A program made the translations under genes and the position numbers. The notes under the pieces are model-generated. The model did not search any database. It worked only from the letters and a program-made list of their open reading frames with translations, and had not been told where the DNA came from. 64,000 nucleotides of DNA from an uncultured marine group I thaumarchaeote (GTDB lineage Archaea; Thermoproteota; Nitrososphaeria; Nitrososphaerales; Nitrosopumilaceae): NCBI GenBank assembly GCA_902512865.1, contig CABXKZ010000001.1, forward strand, positions 33,825 to 97,824, written 5' to 3'. Below, in pieces: positions 24,070-32,222 of the stretch; position 1 is the stretch's first letter; every line of letters begins with the position of its first letter.

Positions 24070-24431
24070 GCGTTTTCATCTATAATTTTTATTTCAGCTA
24101 ACTCGTATTGAATTATTTCCGTAAGATTGATTCCTTGTTCAGCAAGATAATCCACTGTTTTTTTGCTTAGTTTTGCTTTCAGTTCATTTAATTTGAATTC
24201 ACACATAACCCCTTTTTCTAAATCATTTAGTTTTACATCCTTTGAAAGATTCAATCCTTCAATAATTGATGTTCCTTGTACTGATTCATACAGTTGCAGA
24301 TCAACTTTCTTATCTTTTTCATTAATATCTAAAACATAGCCTGTATTGGTTAGTGATTTTGGTTTTCCAAATTTTGGTGATTCTAATTCTTTATTGATAT
24401 CTTCTGGAACTTCATCCTTTTTTTTAGCCAT
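24066..24431 (-). CDS. Conserved hypothetical protein
   Basis: A 121-residue soluble protein. A Lys/Glu-rich start (MAKKKDEVPEDINKELE) is followed by a beta-rich core (LTNTGYVLDINEKDKKVDLQLYE) and a helical end. It overlaps the SDR stop by four bases on the opposite strand. The next gene upstream, a zinc-ribbon protein, ends 17 bases away and runs in the same direction. No family recognised. Confidence 0.6.
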   Translation of the reverse strand: MAKKKDEVPEDINKELESPKFGKPKSLTNTGYVLDINEKDKKVDLQLYESVQGTSIIEGLNLSKDVKLNDLEKGVMCEFKLNELKAKLSKKTVDYLAEQGINLTEIIQYELAEIKIIDENA

Positions 24432-24447
24432 TTATCATCAAAAATTA

Positions 24448-24789
24448 CTATTCTTTGGCTTTATCTGACTTGCTTTTTTGCCACCAATCTAGATAATCAT
24501 ATTGTTTATCTGATTTTGTACTTTCTTTACGAGATAATTTGTATCTAATATCGCTAACTTGTTCTCTTGTTGCGTATAGACCACATCTCTTACAAATGAA
24601 ATGTTTTGTTGCAGAATCTAATTTCATTATTAGACCTAATCCTTCAAAATCTATAGTATCTTCTATTTCTCTATATGGTGGAGCTCTAAATTCATAGCCA
24701 TCTTCTTGTTCTTCAGCGTTAAATTCTGCTTCTAGCTGTGTTTTCTTCTTTTTTATTTCTCTACTTACACACTCAGGGCAGTTTACCAA
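24448..24789 (-). CDS. Zinc-ribbon protein
   Basis: A 113-residue protein with two C-x2-C pairs: CPEC (residues 4-7) and CKRC in HFICKRCGLYATREQVSD (about residues 70-90). Together these could hold one or two zinc ions. The spacer is charged and helical (KKKTQLEAEFNAEEQEDGYEF). It lies just downstream (in transcription) of the minus-strand structured RNA at 24850-24914, which might be its leader or a separate RNA. Function unknown; C4 zinc binding is likely. Confidence 0.7.
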   Translation of the reverse strand: MVNCPECVSREIKKKKTQLEAEFNAEEQEDGYEFRAPPYREIEDTIDFEGLGLIMKLDSATKHFICKRCGLYATREQVSDIRYKLSRKESTKSDKQYDYLDWWQKSKSDKAKE

Positions 24790-24849
24790 TATCGATTTCT
24801 TTGTATTTTTACATAAGAGTGTTGCCTCATTTTTGAGATCAAAAAAATG

Positions 24850-24914
24850 ACTGATGCGCGGATTAACTCTTCATCCCTTGCGGTCAGTTCGCCCATCGAC
24901 AACCACGCACCAGT
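24850..24914 (-). ncRNA. Candidate structured RNA, about 65 nt
   Basis: The ends of this GC-rich island pair to form a 12-bp stem (24850-24861 with 24903-24914). On the minus strand all 12 positions pair, two as G-U; on the plus strand those two would be A-C mismatches, so the RNA is read leftward. The 41-base interior contains CCGCAAGG, a short hairpin with GNRA tetraloop, and smaller pairing options. A TATA-like TTTTAAAAAAT lies upstream for the minus strand and a run of seven T's follows the stem, as in an archaeal terminator. No tRNA, C/D or H/ACA pattern is convincing. Confidence 0.6.
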
Positions 24915-24940
24915 ACATTTCTATTATTTTTTAAAACCTA

Positions 24941-26170
24941 TTATTTTTTGTCTTCTAAAATTTCTGTTACAATCTTTGCTGTATTGTTTACTCCATTTCC
25001 ATTGAAATTCTTCGAAAATTCCTTAACAGAATTAGTAAATTCCTCATAATTTTCATACATTTCTCTTATTGCTTCGGTTATTTGATTTCTATTTCGAGCA
25101 AATAACCCCAAATTCTTTTCTTTTGCCCACTCAATCTGATTGGTATGCTCATCATAAATTGGAATTCCAATTATTGGCTTGGCATGACTTCCTAAAATTT
25201 CTCCCATTACCGTATGTGAGCCATTTACCACAGCATACTTGCAGCAATCCAATACTGTTTCTTTCTCCTGTTCCGAGAGAAATCCTTTATCAATCTGAAT
25301 CCAATCTATTTTTTTTTCATATGCTTCTGGTATTGAATATTGGTTTCCATCTTTATCTAAAACTCTATCCACATTTTGATCATTTCTTGCATGTGAAACA
25401 ATTCTCTTTTCATTTTTCATCTCAGACTGATGAAATGCCTCTTCATATCTTTCACCTGTACCATCATTAGTTGATTTATTTCCAGTTCTCATCCAATAAC
25501 CATATACTGAATCTGAAATTAGTTTCTCTAAATCACTTTTTTCAGTTCTTTCAAATTTCTTTATGTTTGCAAAATGTCCAACATAAATCACTTTATCTTT
25601 AACATCTTTTGTAAAATTTAGATTATATTCACACATTGTAAATGGTGGTTCAGTATCTGCTACAAGAATTTTAGACGCTTTGGAGATTTGTTTTGCTACA
25701 AATTTCAATGCTGGTTTAAAATATAATCTAGATTTCCATAATTTTGGTTTAAATTGATTAGTTACAAACAGACTAGTGATATTTCGACGTTCTGCTAATA
25801 CATTTGAGCCCATATCTCCATCATTAATTACTAAATCAAATCCAATTTTGTTATACAGTTTGGCCTCATCTTTAAGATAACTTGAAATTTGTGTTACTAG
25901 AGGTTTATTTTCTTCTACAGGCAATAGAAAATTTAGCATAGATTTTGTTAAACTTGGTCCAAACTTCCCATCAATTGGAGTAGGCATCAATACTTCATGA
26001 ACATTCTCTTTTTCATTTGGAAATTTTTTTAATAATTTTTTGTAAATGTCACCTTTACTAAAATAATGAAACTCATTATCACCCAGTTCTTTTAATTTTT
26101 CATTTAATCTCATCATTCTGGAATAGTGTCCATTTCCCCAAGGATAGATGAATTGTCCTATCTTTGCCAT
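24941..26170 (-). CDS. Glycosyltransferase-like protein (GT1/GT28 type)
   Basis: A 409-residue protein with the two Rossmann-like halves of the UDP-glycosyltransferase/MurG-like superfamily. The N-terminus GNGHYSRMMRLNEKLKELG is the typical acceptor-binding loop (GxGH). The C-terminal half contains VVNGSHTVMGEILGSHAKPIIGIPIYDEHTNQIEWA-like residues, corresponding to the nucleotide-sugar site with a GS.T..E motif and a final E/H-Q. The sugar and acceptor are unknown; surface glycan or lipid glycosylation is plausible. It is transcribed leftward ahead of the structured RNA. Confidence 0.8.
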   Translation of the reverse strand: MAKIGQFIYPWGNGHYSRMMRLNEKLKELGDNEFHYFSKGDIYKKLLKKFPNEKENVHEVLMPTPIDGKFGPSLTKSMLNFLLPVEENKPLVTQISSYLKDEAKLYNKIGFDLVINDGDMGSNVLAERRNITSLFVTNQFKPKLWKSRLYFKPALKFVAKQISKASKILVADTEPPFTMCEYNLNFTKDVKDKVIYVGHFANIKKFERTEKSDLEKLISDSVYGYWMRTGNKSTNDGTGERYEEAFHQSEMKNEKRIVSHARNDQNVDRVLDKDGNQYSIPEAYEKKIDWIQIDKGFLSEQEKETVLDCCKYAVVNGSHTVMGEILGSHAKPIIGIPIYDEHTNQIEWAKEKNLGLFARNRNQITEAIREMYENYEEFTNSVKEFSKNFNGNGVNNTAKIVTEILEDKK

Positions 26171-26200
26171 AACTTTAATCCAAAATTCCCGCTTAAATTT

Positions 26201-27319
26201 TCAATGTTCAATTTCTAAGGAGTCCAATATTGTATGAACGTTATTTGGTCCTAATCTAACCTTGATGATTTTCTTTGTTGTCTTTTCTTTTTTGTTTAAC
26301 TTTGGTTTAGATTTTGTAAAGTTTGTTCTTAGTAATTTTTCAATTTTTGAAACATATTTTTCCATTCCTATTTCTCTTGCATTTTTCATAATTTCAGAAT
26401 CAATTCCAGATAATGAGATATGTGGAATCATACCTGCACCAAAAACTCTTCTTTGTAATGTTTCAACATATGTTGATGGAAAAATTAGTGGTGAAGTTGT
26501 AAGTGATATATGAGAAATTTTCTTTTCTTTTGCAGAATTAATTAGAATATCTGTAATAAGAGAATTTTTTGATAGTATATCATCAGATTTTTTCCCAAAT
26601 TTTGATATTTTATGAAATTCTAGTTCTACTTCTGATCTTAGTAATCTAGGAAGTATTTTATCCATAATTTTGACTAAATGTATTACATCTTCTCGTGTTT
26701 CATAACAAATCAAAAGTTTTACTTCAAAACCTTGTTTGATTGTCTCCAAACAGCTAACAGCTGAAAATTCATCTGTTATACAACAAACTGATTTTTGTAA
26801 TTGAGAATTATTTGCTGCACCACCTAATCCTTCATCTACAAAAATACAGAGATATGCATTTAATTTTGTGACATAGATCTGTAATAACTTGTCATGTTTT
26901 GATTCCGTTCCAGGTTTTGCAGAAATTTTATGATTTTTCTGTATTATGGTTGATGTTGCAGCTAACTCTAAATCTTTTATAACAAATCCTTTTGCATTTC
27001 CATCTGCTTTAACAAAAAATTTCTCACCTTTTAAAAGAAGATTTGAACCAAGTTCTCCAACTTGTGATACAATTGTTTTAAAATCATTTTTTATTTTTTT
27101 TGCAATTACAATTTGTTTTATACCAAATAATAATGCAATTGCACTAGAAACAAAAACAGGATCATCTGCATGAACACAAATTAAAAAATCATCTTTAGTT
27201 ATTTTTCTAAATTTTAGATTTTTTATCTTCAAAATTTTTTTAATATTCTCTATTAGTTGATCAACATTATTTTCTGCAAATAATGATGGATAAACAACTA
27301 CTAACGTATCTTCTGTCAT
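26201..27319 (-). CDS. THUMP-domain protein, ThiI-like without PP-loop
   Basis: A 372-residue protein. The first 165 residues resemble the NFLD-THUMP module of ThiI (4-thiouridine synthetase), including the RNA-binding end KLNAYLCIFVDEGLGGA. The remainder has the length of a ThiI AANH domain but the SGGxDS PP-loop is absent (the segment reads GGAANNSQLQKSVCCITD). The rest includes a Lys-rich tail (KPKLNKKEKTTKKIIKVRL). It probably binds tRNA but cannot activate uridine by the usual adenylation. Alternatively, catalytic activity is supplied by another protein. Confidence 0.65.
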   Translation of the reverse strand: MTEDTLVVVYPSLFAENNVDQLIENIKKILKIKNLKFRKITKDDFLICVHADDPVFVSSAIALLFGIKQIVIAKKIKNDFKTIVSQVGELGSNLLLKGEKFFVKADGNAKGFVIKDLELAATSTIIQKNHKISAKPGTESKHDKLLQIYVTKLNAYLCIFVDEGLGGAANNSQLQKSVCCITDEFSAVSCLETIKQGFEVKLLICYETREDVIHLVKIMDKILPRLLRSEVELEFHKISKFGKKSDDILSKNSLITDILINSAKEKKISHISLTTSPLIFPSTYVETLQRRVFGAGMIPHISLSGIDSEIMKNAREIGMEKYVSKIEKLLRTNFTKSKPKLNKKEKTTKKIIKVRLGPNNVHTILDSLEIEH

Positions 27320-27378
27320 CTCATTTGTTATTTCTAAGGAGTTTATATTTTAGAACCTCTCTTAACTTGAGCTAATTT

Positions 27379-27391
27379 TGATATAATTATA
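27379..27391 (+). promoter_or_regulatory. TATA box of the cysH-sat operon
   Basis: A TATAATTATAATA sequence centred about 30 bases before the ATG at 27416. It fits an archaeal TATA box and supports a short-leader or leaderless start at 27416. Confidence 0.5.
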
Positions 27392-27415
27392 ATACTTGAT
27401 TGGTTATTGAGATTT

Positions 27416-28135
27416 ATGGGAAAATTTACTCAAGAGGAACTAGATAAAGTAAACAAAACTCTGTCTACTTCTGAAGATTGTCTGAAATGGGCGTTTGATA
27501 ACCTTCATCCTAAATTAGCAAAGGCATCTAGTTTTGGTGCAGAAGATGCCGCAATAATTGATATGATGTTTAAAATTAATACTGATGCTAGATTGTTCAC
27601 ACTTGAAACAGGAAGATTACCTCAAGCAACTTTTGATGTTATAGAAGAAGTTCAGAAACATTATAACACAAAAATTGAAATTCTCTTACCTGATACGAAA
27701 GAAGTTGAAAAAATGGTTAACGAAAAAGGCTTAGACTGTTTCTATGATAGTATTGAAAACAGAAAACTATGTTGTGCTATACGTAAAGTTCACCCAATGA
27801 ATAAAATGCTCAAAACACTTGATGGCTGGATAACTGGTTTACGAAATGATCAAAATCAAAATCGCTCAACTGCAAAAATGTTAGAAATTGATGAAATGCA
27901 TGATAATATTGTTAAAGTTAATCCACTCATTAATTGGACATATGAACAAACATGGGATTATGTCAAAACCAATAATTGTCCATACAATAAACTTCTAGAC
28001 GAAGGCTATCCTAGTATTGGATGTGAGCCATGTACTAGACCAATTAAGATCGGTGAGGATATTAGAGCAGGTCGTTGGTGGTGGGAAAATGATGAACACA
28101 AAGAGTGTGGCCTTCATATGAATCACGACAATTAA
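27416..28135 (+). CDS. cysH: Phosphoadenylyl-/adenylyl-sulfate reductase
   Basis: Reduces activated sulfate to sulfite. From the ATG at 27416 it is 239 residues. [13 protein letters not shown] is the PP-loop-like nucleotide site. The family cysteines that hold a [4Fe-4S] cluster are present: LCCAIRK and GCEPCTRP, and the catalytic cysteine is in ECGLH near the end. This four-cysteine pattern is typical of the APS-using (bacterial/plant-like APR) branch rather than PAPS reductases. It is followed 26 bases later by sat. Cotranscription with ATP sulfurylase is expected. Confidence 0.92.
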   Translation: MGKFTQEELDKVNKTLSTSEDCLKWAFDNLHPKLAKASSFGAEDAAIIDMMFKINTDARLFTLETGRLPQATFDVIEEVQKHYNTKIEILLPDTKEVEKMVNEKGLDCFYDSIENRKLCCAIRKVHPMNKMLKTLDGWITGLRNDQNQNRSTAKMLEIDEMHDNIVKVNPLINWTYEQTWDYVKTNNCPYNKLLDEGYPSIGCEPCTRPIKIGEDIRAGRWWWENDEHKECGLHMNHDN

Positions 28136-28160
28136 ATTAATCCTACAAAATAGTTTCATA

Positions 28161-29288
28161 TTGATTAATGCACACGGTGGAAAATTAGTAAATCGAGTCA
28201 AAGATGTTGATCCATCTGGACTAATTTCAATTGATATTTCTGCAGATTTAGCAAATGATGTAGAAAATATTGCAGATGGAATATTTTCTCCATTAGAAGG
28301 ATTTCTTAACCAACAAGATTTTGAATCCGTCATTTCAAAAGGAAGACTTGCAAACGGTATAGCGTGGACTATGCCGACTGTCTTAGACGTTGATGATGAT
28401 ACCGGTAAAAAAATGAAAGAGGCTGGCGATGTATTACTTAAAAATCCAGATGGAACAGGAATTGCAATTTTACATGTAGAAGATGTCTACTCTTATGATA
28501 AACAAGATACCATGAATGGAGTTTATGGAACAGATGATGAATCGCATCCTGGTGTTGCAAAAATTAATTCAATGAAAGACTTTCTTGTAGGTGGAAAAAT
28601 TGATTATATTCAAAGCCAAAATGAGACTGAAATTAGAAAACATAGAATGACTCCAACTCAAACAAGAGAGTTATTTGAAAAAGCAGGATGGAAAACAATT
28701 GTTGCATTCCAAACTCGAAATCCTCCACATGTAGCACATGAAATGTTACAAAAAAATGCGATAACAACACGTGATGGTGTATTTGTAAATCCATTAATTG
28801 GAAAGAAAAAACCTGGTGACTTTAAAGACGAAATTATTGTAAAAGCATACGAAACAATGATTGACAAATACTATCCAGAAAATAAGTGTCAATTAGCAAC
28901 TCTACATACGGAAATGAAATATGCTGGACCAAGAGAAGCAATTCATCATGCAATAATGCGTCAAAATTATGGATGTACTCATATCATTATAGGACGAGAT
29001 CATGCTGGAGTTGGAAAATTCTACGATCCATTTGCAGCACATAAAATATTTGATGATTATCCAGAACTTGAAATAGAACCAATCTTTTTCCCAGCATTCT
29101 TTTACTGCAGAAAGTGTCTAACATTTACAAATCCAAATGTTTGTCCACATAGTGCAGATGATAGGGAACAAATTTCTGGTACAAAAATGAGAGAGATGAT
29201 TAACAATGGCGAATCACCATCAGAATTTATCCTAAGACCTGAAGTTGCCAAAGTAATTATTGACTTTGATAAACCATTTGTTGAGTAG
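28161..29288 (+). CDS. sat: Sulfate adenylyltransferase (ATP sulfurylase)
   Basis: Makes APS from sulfate and ATP, the activating step of sulfate assimilation. The 375 residues contain [11 protein letters not shown] (the ATP-binding H-x-x-H motif) and GRDHAGVG, both diagnostic. The C-terminal [19 protein letters not shown] could hold a structural metal. I chose the TTG at 28161, since the [13 protein letters not shown] start matches the family N-terminus and no ATG is available upstream before the cysH stop. Together with cysH it gives sulfite for cysteine synthesis. Confidence 0.94.
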   Translation: MINAHGGKLVNRVKDVDPSGLISIDISADLANDVENIADGIFSPLEGFLNQQDFESVISKGRLANGIAWTMPTVLDVDDDTGKKMKEAGDVLLKNPDGTGIAILHVEDVYSYDKQDTMNGVYGTDDESHPGVAKINSMKDFLVGGKIDYIQSQNETEIRKHRMTPTQTRELFEKAGWKTIVAFQTRNPPHVAHEMLQKNAITTRDGVFVNPLIGKKKPGDFKDEIIVKAYETMIDKYYPENKCQLATLHTEMKYAGPREAIHHAIMRQNYGCTHIIIGRDHAGVGKFYDPFAAHKIFDDYPELEIEPIFFPAFFYCRKCLTFTNPNVCPHSADDREQISGTKMREMINNGESPSEFILRPEVAKVIIDFDKPFVE

Positions 29289-29318
29289 ATTTTTATCAAG
29301 ATCTGGTAAATTTAGAAT

Positions 29319-29990
29319 ATGAATTATAAAATACCGATAATTCTTTTTGCTTCTCTAATGTTTTTTCCTGCATTTGGACAAGAAATGGCACTGAACGACT
29401 CTCTCTCTATGGCAAAATTTGACATTAATTGGAATGACTTTAACATACCTTCAAGAGATGCAACAATAATTCCATTTGATGAAATTCACGAAAGAACTTG
29501 GCAAGTGAATCTTGAAAATAAATTACTGTATGGTAATCCTGAAGGAACTGCAGTGATACGATTGTATGATGCAAATATTGAAAATAAATTTGTTGAAATA
29601 GGAATGGGTGGGATTCCTGATAGACCTTTTTGGGTTGCTGTACAATTACCTGAAGAGGGATATGTTGTTGTACATGACAAACTCGAGAGAGGTTGGCTCC
29701 CTGGGGCCAAAGTGATATTGGCATATTCTGATTCTGCCGGACTAACTATCAACAATGGAGAAAGAATTGTAATATCAAATCTAGATGTTGAGACTCTTGC
29801 AATTGAAGCATATTCTGTATGGGGCATGAAAGGTTCACAAGATCCACCTGCAACTACAGATGGATTCTTAAATCTAGAAGTTATTTCTGGTGATCCAACA
29901 GAGGGTCCACTTCATATGTTTCCATTCATGGTAGTAGGTGCACTTGGATGTGTAGTAGTATTTTTACTGGTTTCTAAGAAGCGGAATTAG
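29319..29990 (+). CDS. Membrane-anchored secreted hypothetical protein
   Basis: A 223-residue protein with an N-terminal signal peptide (IPIILFASLMFFPAFGQ, residues 5-21) and a C-terminal transmembrane helix (FMVVGALGCVVVFLLV, near residue 205-220) before KKRN. The centre is a beta-rich domain without cysteine. It therefore looks like a type I surface protein. It converges on nth, overlapping by 17 bases. No known domain recognised. Confidence 0.7.
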   Translation: MNYKIPIILFASLMFFPAFGQEMALNDSLSMAKFDINWNDFNIPSRDATIIPFDEIHERTWQVNLENKLLYGNPEGTAVIRLYDANIENKFVEIGMGGIPDRPFWVAVQLPEEGYVVVHDKLERGWLPGAKVILAYSDSAGLTINNGERIVISNLDVETLAIEAYSVWGMKGSQDPPATTDGFLNLEVISGDPTEGPLHMFPFMVVGALGCVVVFLLVSKKRN

Positions 29991-30627
29991 TTTTATAATA
30001 TTTACATCCATTTCTTATCTTACAAACCTCACACATAGGAGAAATTGGCTTGCAAATGTTTTGTCCATACATAACAAATGTATCATTTACATCAAGCCAG
30101 TATTTCTTAGGAATTTTTTTCATTAATGCAAATTCTGTTTCTTCAGGAGTCTTTGTCTTGACCAATCCAAGTCTATTTGAAATTCTATGAACATGAATAT
30201 CTACTGGGATTGCAGGAATCTCATATGCATAAACTAGTACACAGTTTGCAGTTTTTCTTCCAACCCCTGGTAAATCTACCAATTTTTCTAAATCATCAGG
30301 AACCTTTCCCTTGTACTTTGTATCAATAATTTTAGAAACTTCAATTATTCTTCTTGCTTTTACATGATAGAATCCTATTGACTTTATTATTTTTTCAACA
30401 TCCTTGATTTTTGCACCAGCTAATTGTTTTGCAGTTTTATATTTCTTGAATAATTCTTTGGAAATCCTAGCAGTGCTTTCATCTTTTGTTCTAGCTGATA
30501 ATATTGTTCCAATTAATATGCTGAATGGACCATGTATTTCTGCATCACGTAAATCTCGTAATGCTGTCATCCTAGGAGGTTTGACTGCATTCATTGTTTT
30601 ATGCATTCCATCTAGAATTTTTTTCAT
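29974..30627 (-). CDS. nth: Endonuclease III (DNA glycosylase/AP lyase)
   Basis: Removes oxidised pyrimidines in base excision repair. At 217 residues it has the helix-hairpin-helix LPGVGRKTANCVL (about residues 110-122) and the catalytic aspartate in VDIHVHRISNRLG. A C-terminal iron-sulfur loop CKPISPMCEVCKIRNGC has the C-x6-C-x2-C-x5-C spacing. It is convergent with the surface-protein gene and divergent from the aconitase X gene. Confidence 0.95.
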   Translation of the reverse strand: MKKILDGMHKTMNAVKPPRMTALRDLRDAEIHGPFSILIGTILSARTKDESTARISKELFKKYKTAKQLAGAKIKDVEKIIKSIGFYHVKARRIIEVSKIIDTKYKGKVPDDLEKLVDLPGVGRKTANCVLVYAYEIPAIPVDIHVHRISNRLGLVKTKTPEETEFALMKKIPKKYWLDVNDTFVMYGQNICKPISPMCEVCKIRNGCKYYKTNSAS

Positions 30628-30672
30628 ATATGTTTCATGTGATACAAGTCTTATATCTGTAAAACCTTTGTA

Positions 30673-31842
30673 ATGATTATGGAGTTAACATCTGAAGAGA
30701 ATGCTGCGTTAAATGGAGAACATGGTGATACATTACAAACTGCATACAGAATACTAGTTGCAACAGGCGAGGCAACTAATGCAGAAAAACTAATTCCTAT
30801 AAAATGGGCACATCTTTCAGGTGTCAATTATAATACAATTGGTTCTGCTGGCGAACAATTTCTTAGAGAATTAAGTAAAGATGCTCGTGTTAAAGTAAAA
30901 GCAACTGTTAATCCTATGGGAATTGATTTTGATCACATTTCTGAATTTAATCACATAGACGATGAATTTATCAAAAAACAGGCAAGTATTCGTGATTCTT
31001 ACATTAGGATGGGTGTGGAACCAACCTTTTCTTGCACTCCATACGACATATTTGATCTACCCGAAAAAAATACCCAAGTTTCATTTGCTGAAAGTAATGC
31101 TGCCATCTTCGCAAACTCACTTGGTGGATTAAAGACAAACAAAGAAAGTGCATTTAGTGCACTTGCAAGCGCAATTACTGGTAAATCTCCTTACTCTGAT
31201 CTACGAAAAGATGACATTACAACACCAATGACAATTCGAATGAAGATGGATAATCCAAATGAACTAGACTTTGGCATGCTTGGATTCTTTGCAGGAAAAG
31301 TTGGTGATACATCTGTTAACATCTCTGGTGTATCGCAACCAAACAGGCGTAGTTGTAAAGCCTTGTGTGGTGGAATGGGAACTTCAGGTACGTGCGCAAA
31401 ATTCCAATTTATAGATTCTGAAGATGAAAAATCTGAAAAGGTCGATTTTGGAAAAGAAGAGATGAACGAAGTCTTTGATGAACTAAATACTGCTGAAAAA
31501 GGTGACATAATCACTCTTGGAAGTCCTCAATTAGGATTGGAAGAGTTATCTGATTTATCAAAGATGCTAAAGGGTAAATCATTTGAAAAACGTTGTTTAA
31601 TTTTTTGTTCAAGAGCTGTACAAGAACAAGCACGTACTCTTGATTACATTAATGAAATTGAAAGAGCCGGAGGAGAAATTCTATCTGATTGTTGTACGTG
31701 TCTTACTCCATTAATTGATACTAATGAGACTGATGCTGTCACCACTAACTCCATCAAAGGTGCATACTATCTGAATAACTCAACAGGTGTTAATGTAAAT
31801 CTAAAACCTCTCACTAAAATTATTGAAGATGAAACAAAATGA
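30673..31842 (+). CDS. Aconitase X catalytic subunit (phosphomevalonate dehydratase large subunit)
   Basis: The 389-residue AcnX catalytic domain (DUF521), which in archaea forms phosphomevalonate dehydratase with the small subunit. This enzyme makes trans-anhydromevalonate phosphate in the modified archaeal mevalonate route to isoprenoid lipids. Conserved cysteines for the iron-sulfur cluster include FSCTPY, CKALCGGMGTSGTC, and DCCTCLTP near the end. It overlaps the small-subunit gene by four bases (ATGA), showing tight coupling. ATG start at 30673; an internal ATG six bases on is also possible. Confidence 0.92.
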   Translation: MIMELTSEENAALNGEHGDTLQTAYRILVATGEATNAEKLIPIKWAHLSGVNYNTIGSAGEQFLRELSKDARVKVKATVNPMGIDFDHISEFNHIDDEFIKKQASIRDSYIRMGVEPTFSCTPYDIFDLPEKNTQVSFAESNAAIFANSLGGLKTNKESAFSALASAITGKSPYSDLRKDDITTPMTIRMKMDNPNELDFGMLGFFAGKVGDTSVNISGVSQPNRRSCKALCGGMGTSGTCAKFQFIDSEDEKSEKVDFGKEEMNEVFDELNTAEKGDIITLGSPQLGLEELSDLSKMLKGKSFEKRCLIFCSRAVQEQARTLDYINEIERAGGEILSDCCTCLTPLIDTNETDAVTTNSIKGAYYLNNSTGVNVNLKPLTKIIEDETK

Positions 31843-32222
31843 GTAAAATAATTGTTCAAGGAGTTGCACAAGGAACTGTTCTAAAAACTACTAGCCCAAT
31901 TAATTTTCTTGGTGCAGTTGATAAAAAAACAGGCGTAATCCACGACAAAAAATATGATATATTTGAAAAATCAGTTAAAGACACAGTACTAGTATTCCCT
32001 CATGGAATTGGAAGTAGTGTTGGTGCATACACTATTTACTCGTTAAAATCTAATCAATCAGCACCTGTTGCAATGATTTGTCAAAAAGCAGATCTCACTG
32101 TTGCATCTGGCTGTGCACTTGCAAATATACCAATGATTGTAGTATCAAATGAAGAATTTAATTCCATACAAGATGGTAATCAGATTACTATTGATACAAA
32201 ATCTGAAAAAATTTTCAACTAA
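31839..32222 (+). CDS. Aconitase X swivel domain (phosphomevalonate dehydratase small subunit)
   Basis: A 127-residue swivelling domain (DUF126) that completes the active site of the AcnX large subunit. Characteristic segments are SPINFLGAVDKKTGVI, LVFPHGIGSSVGAYTIYSL and ASGCALANIPMI. It is translationally coupled to the preceding gene. Together the two subunits belong to isoprenoid (membrane lipid) synthesis. The stop overlaps that of the convergent aRqcH gene by four bases. Confidence 0.92.
   Translation: MSKIIVQGVAQGTVLKTTSPINFLGAVDKKTGVIHDKKYDIFEKSVKDTVLVFPHGIGSSVGAYTIYSLKSNQSAPVAMICQKADLTVASGCALANIPMIVVSNEEFNSIQDGNQITIDTKSEKIFN

Noticed and set aside
24851..24856. CTGATG on the plus strand as a hammerhead or C/D box core
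   Set aside because: The rest of the hammerhead core (GAAA, UH) and a paired D box are missing.
24850..24914. tRNA-like reading of the GC island (ends look like ...CCACGCACCA)
   Set aside because: No T-loop TTCGA in the right place, no D-arm, and no seven-base anticodon loop; the plus-strand acceptor-like stem has an A-C mismatch.
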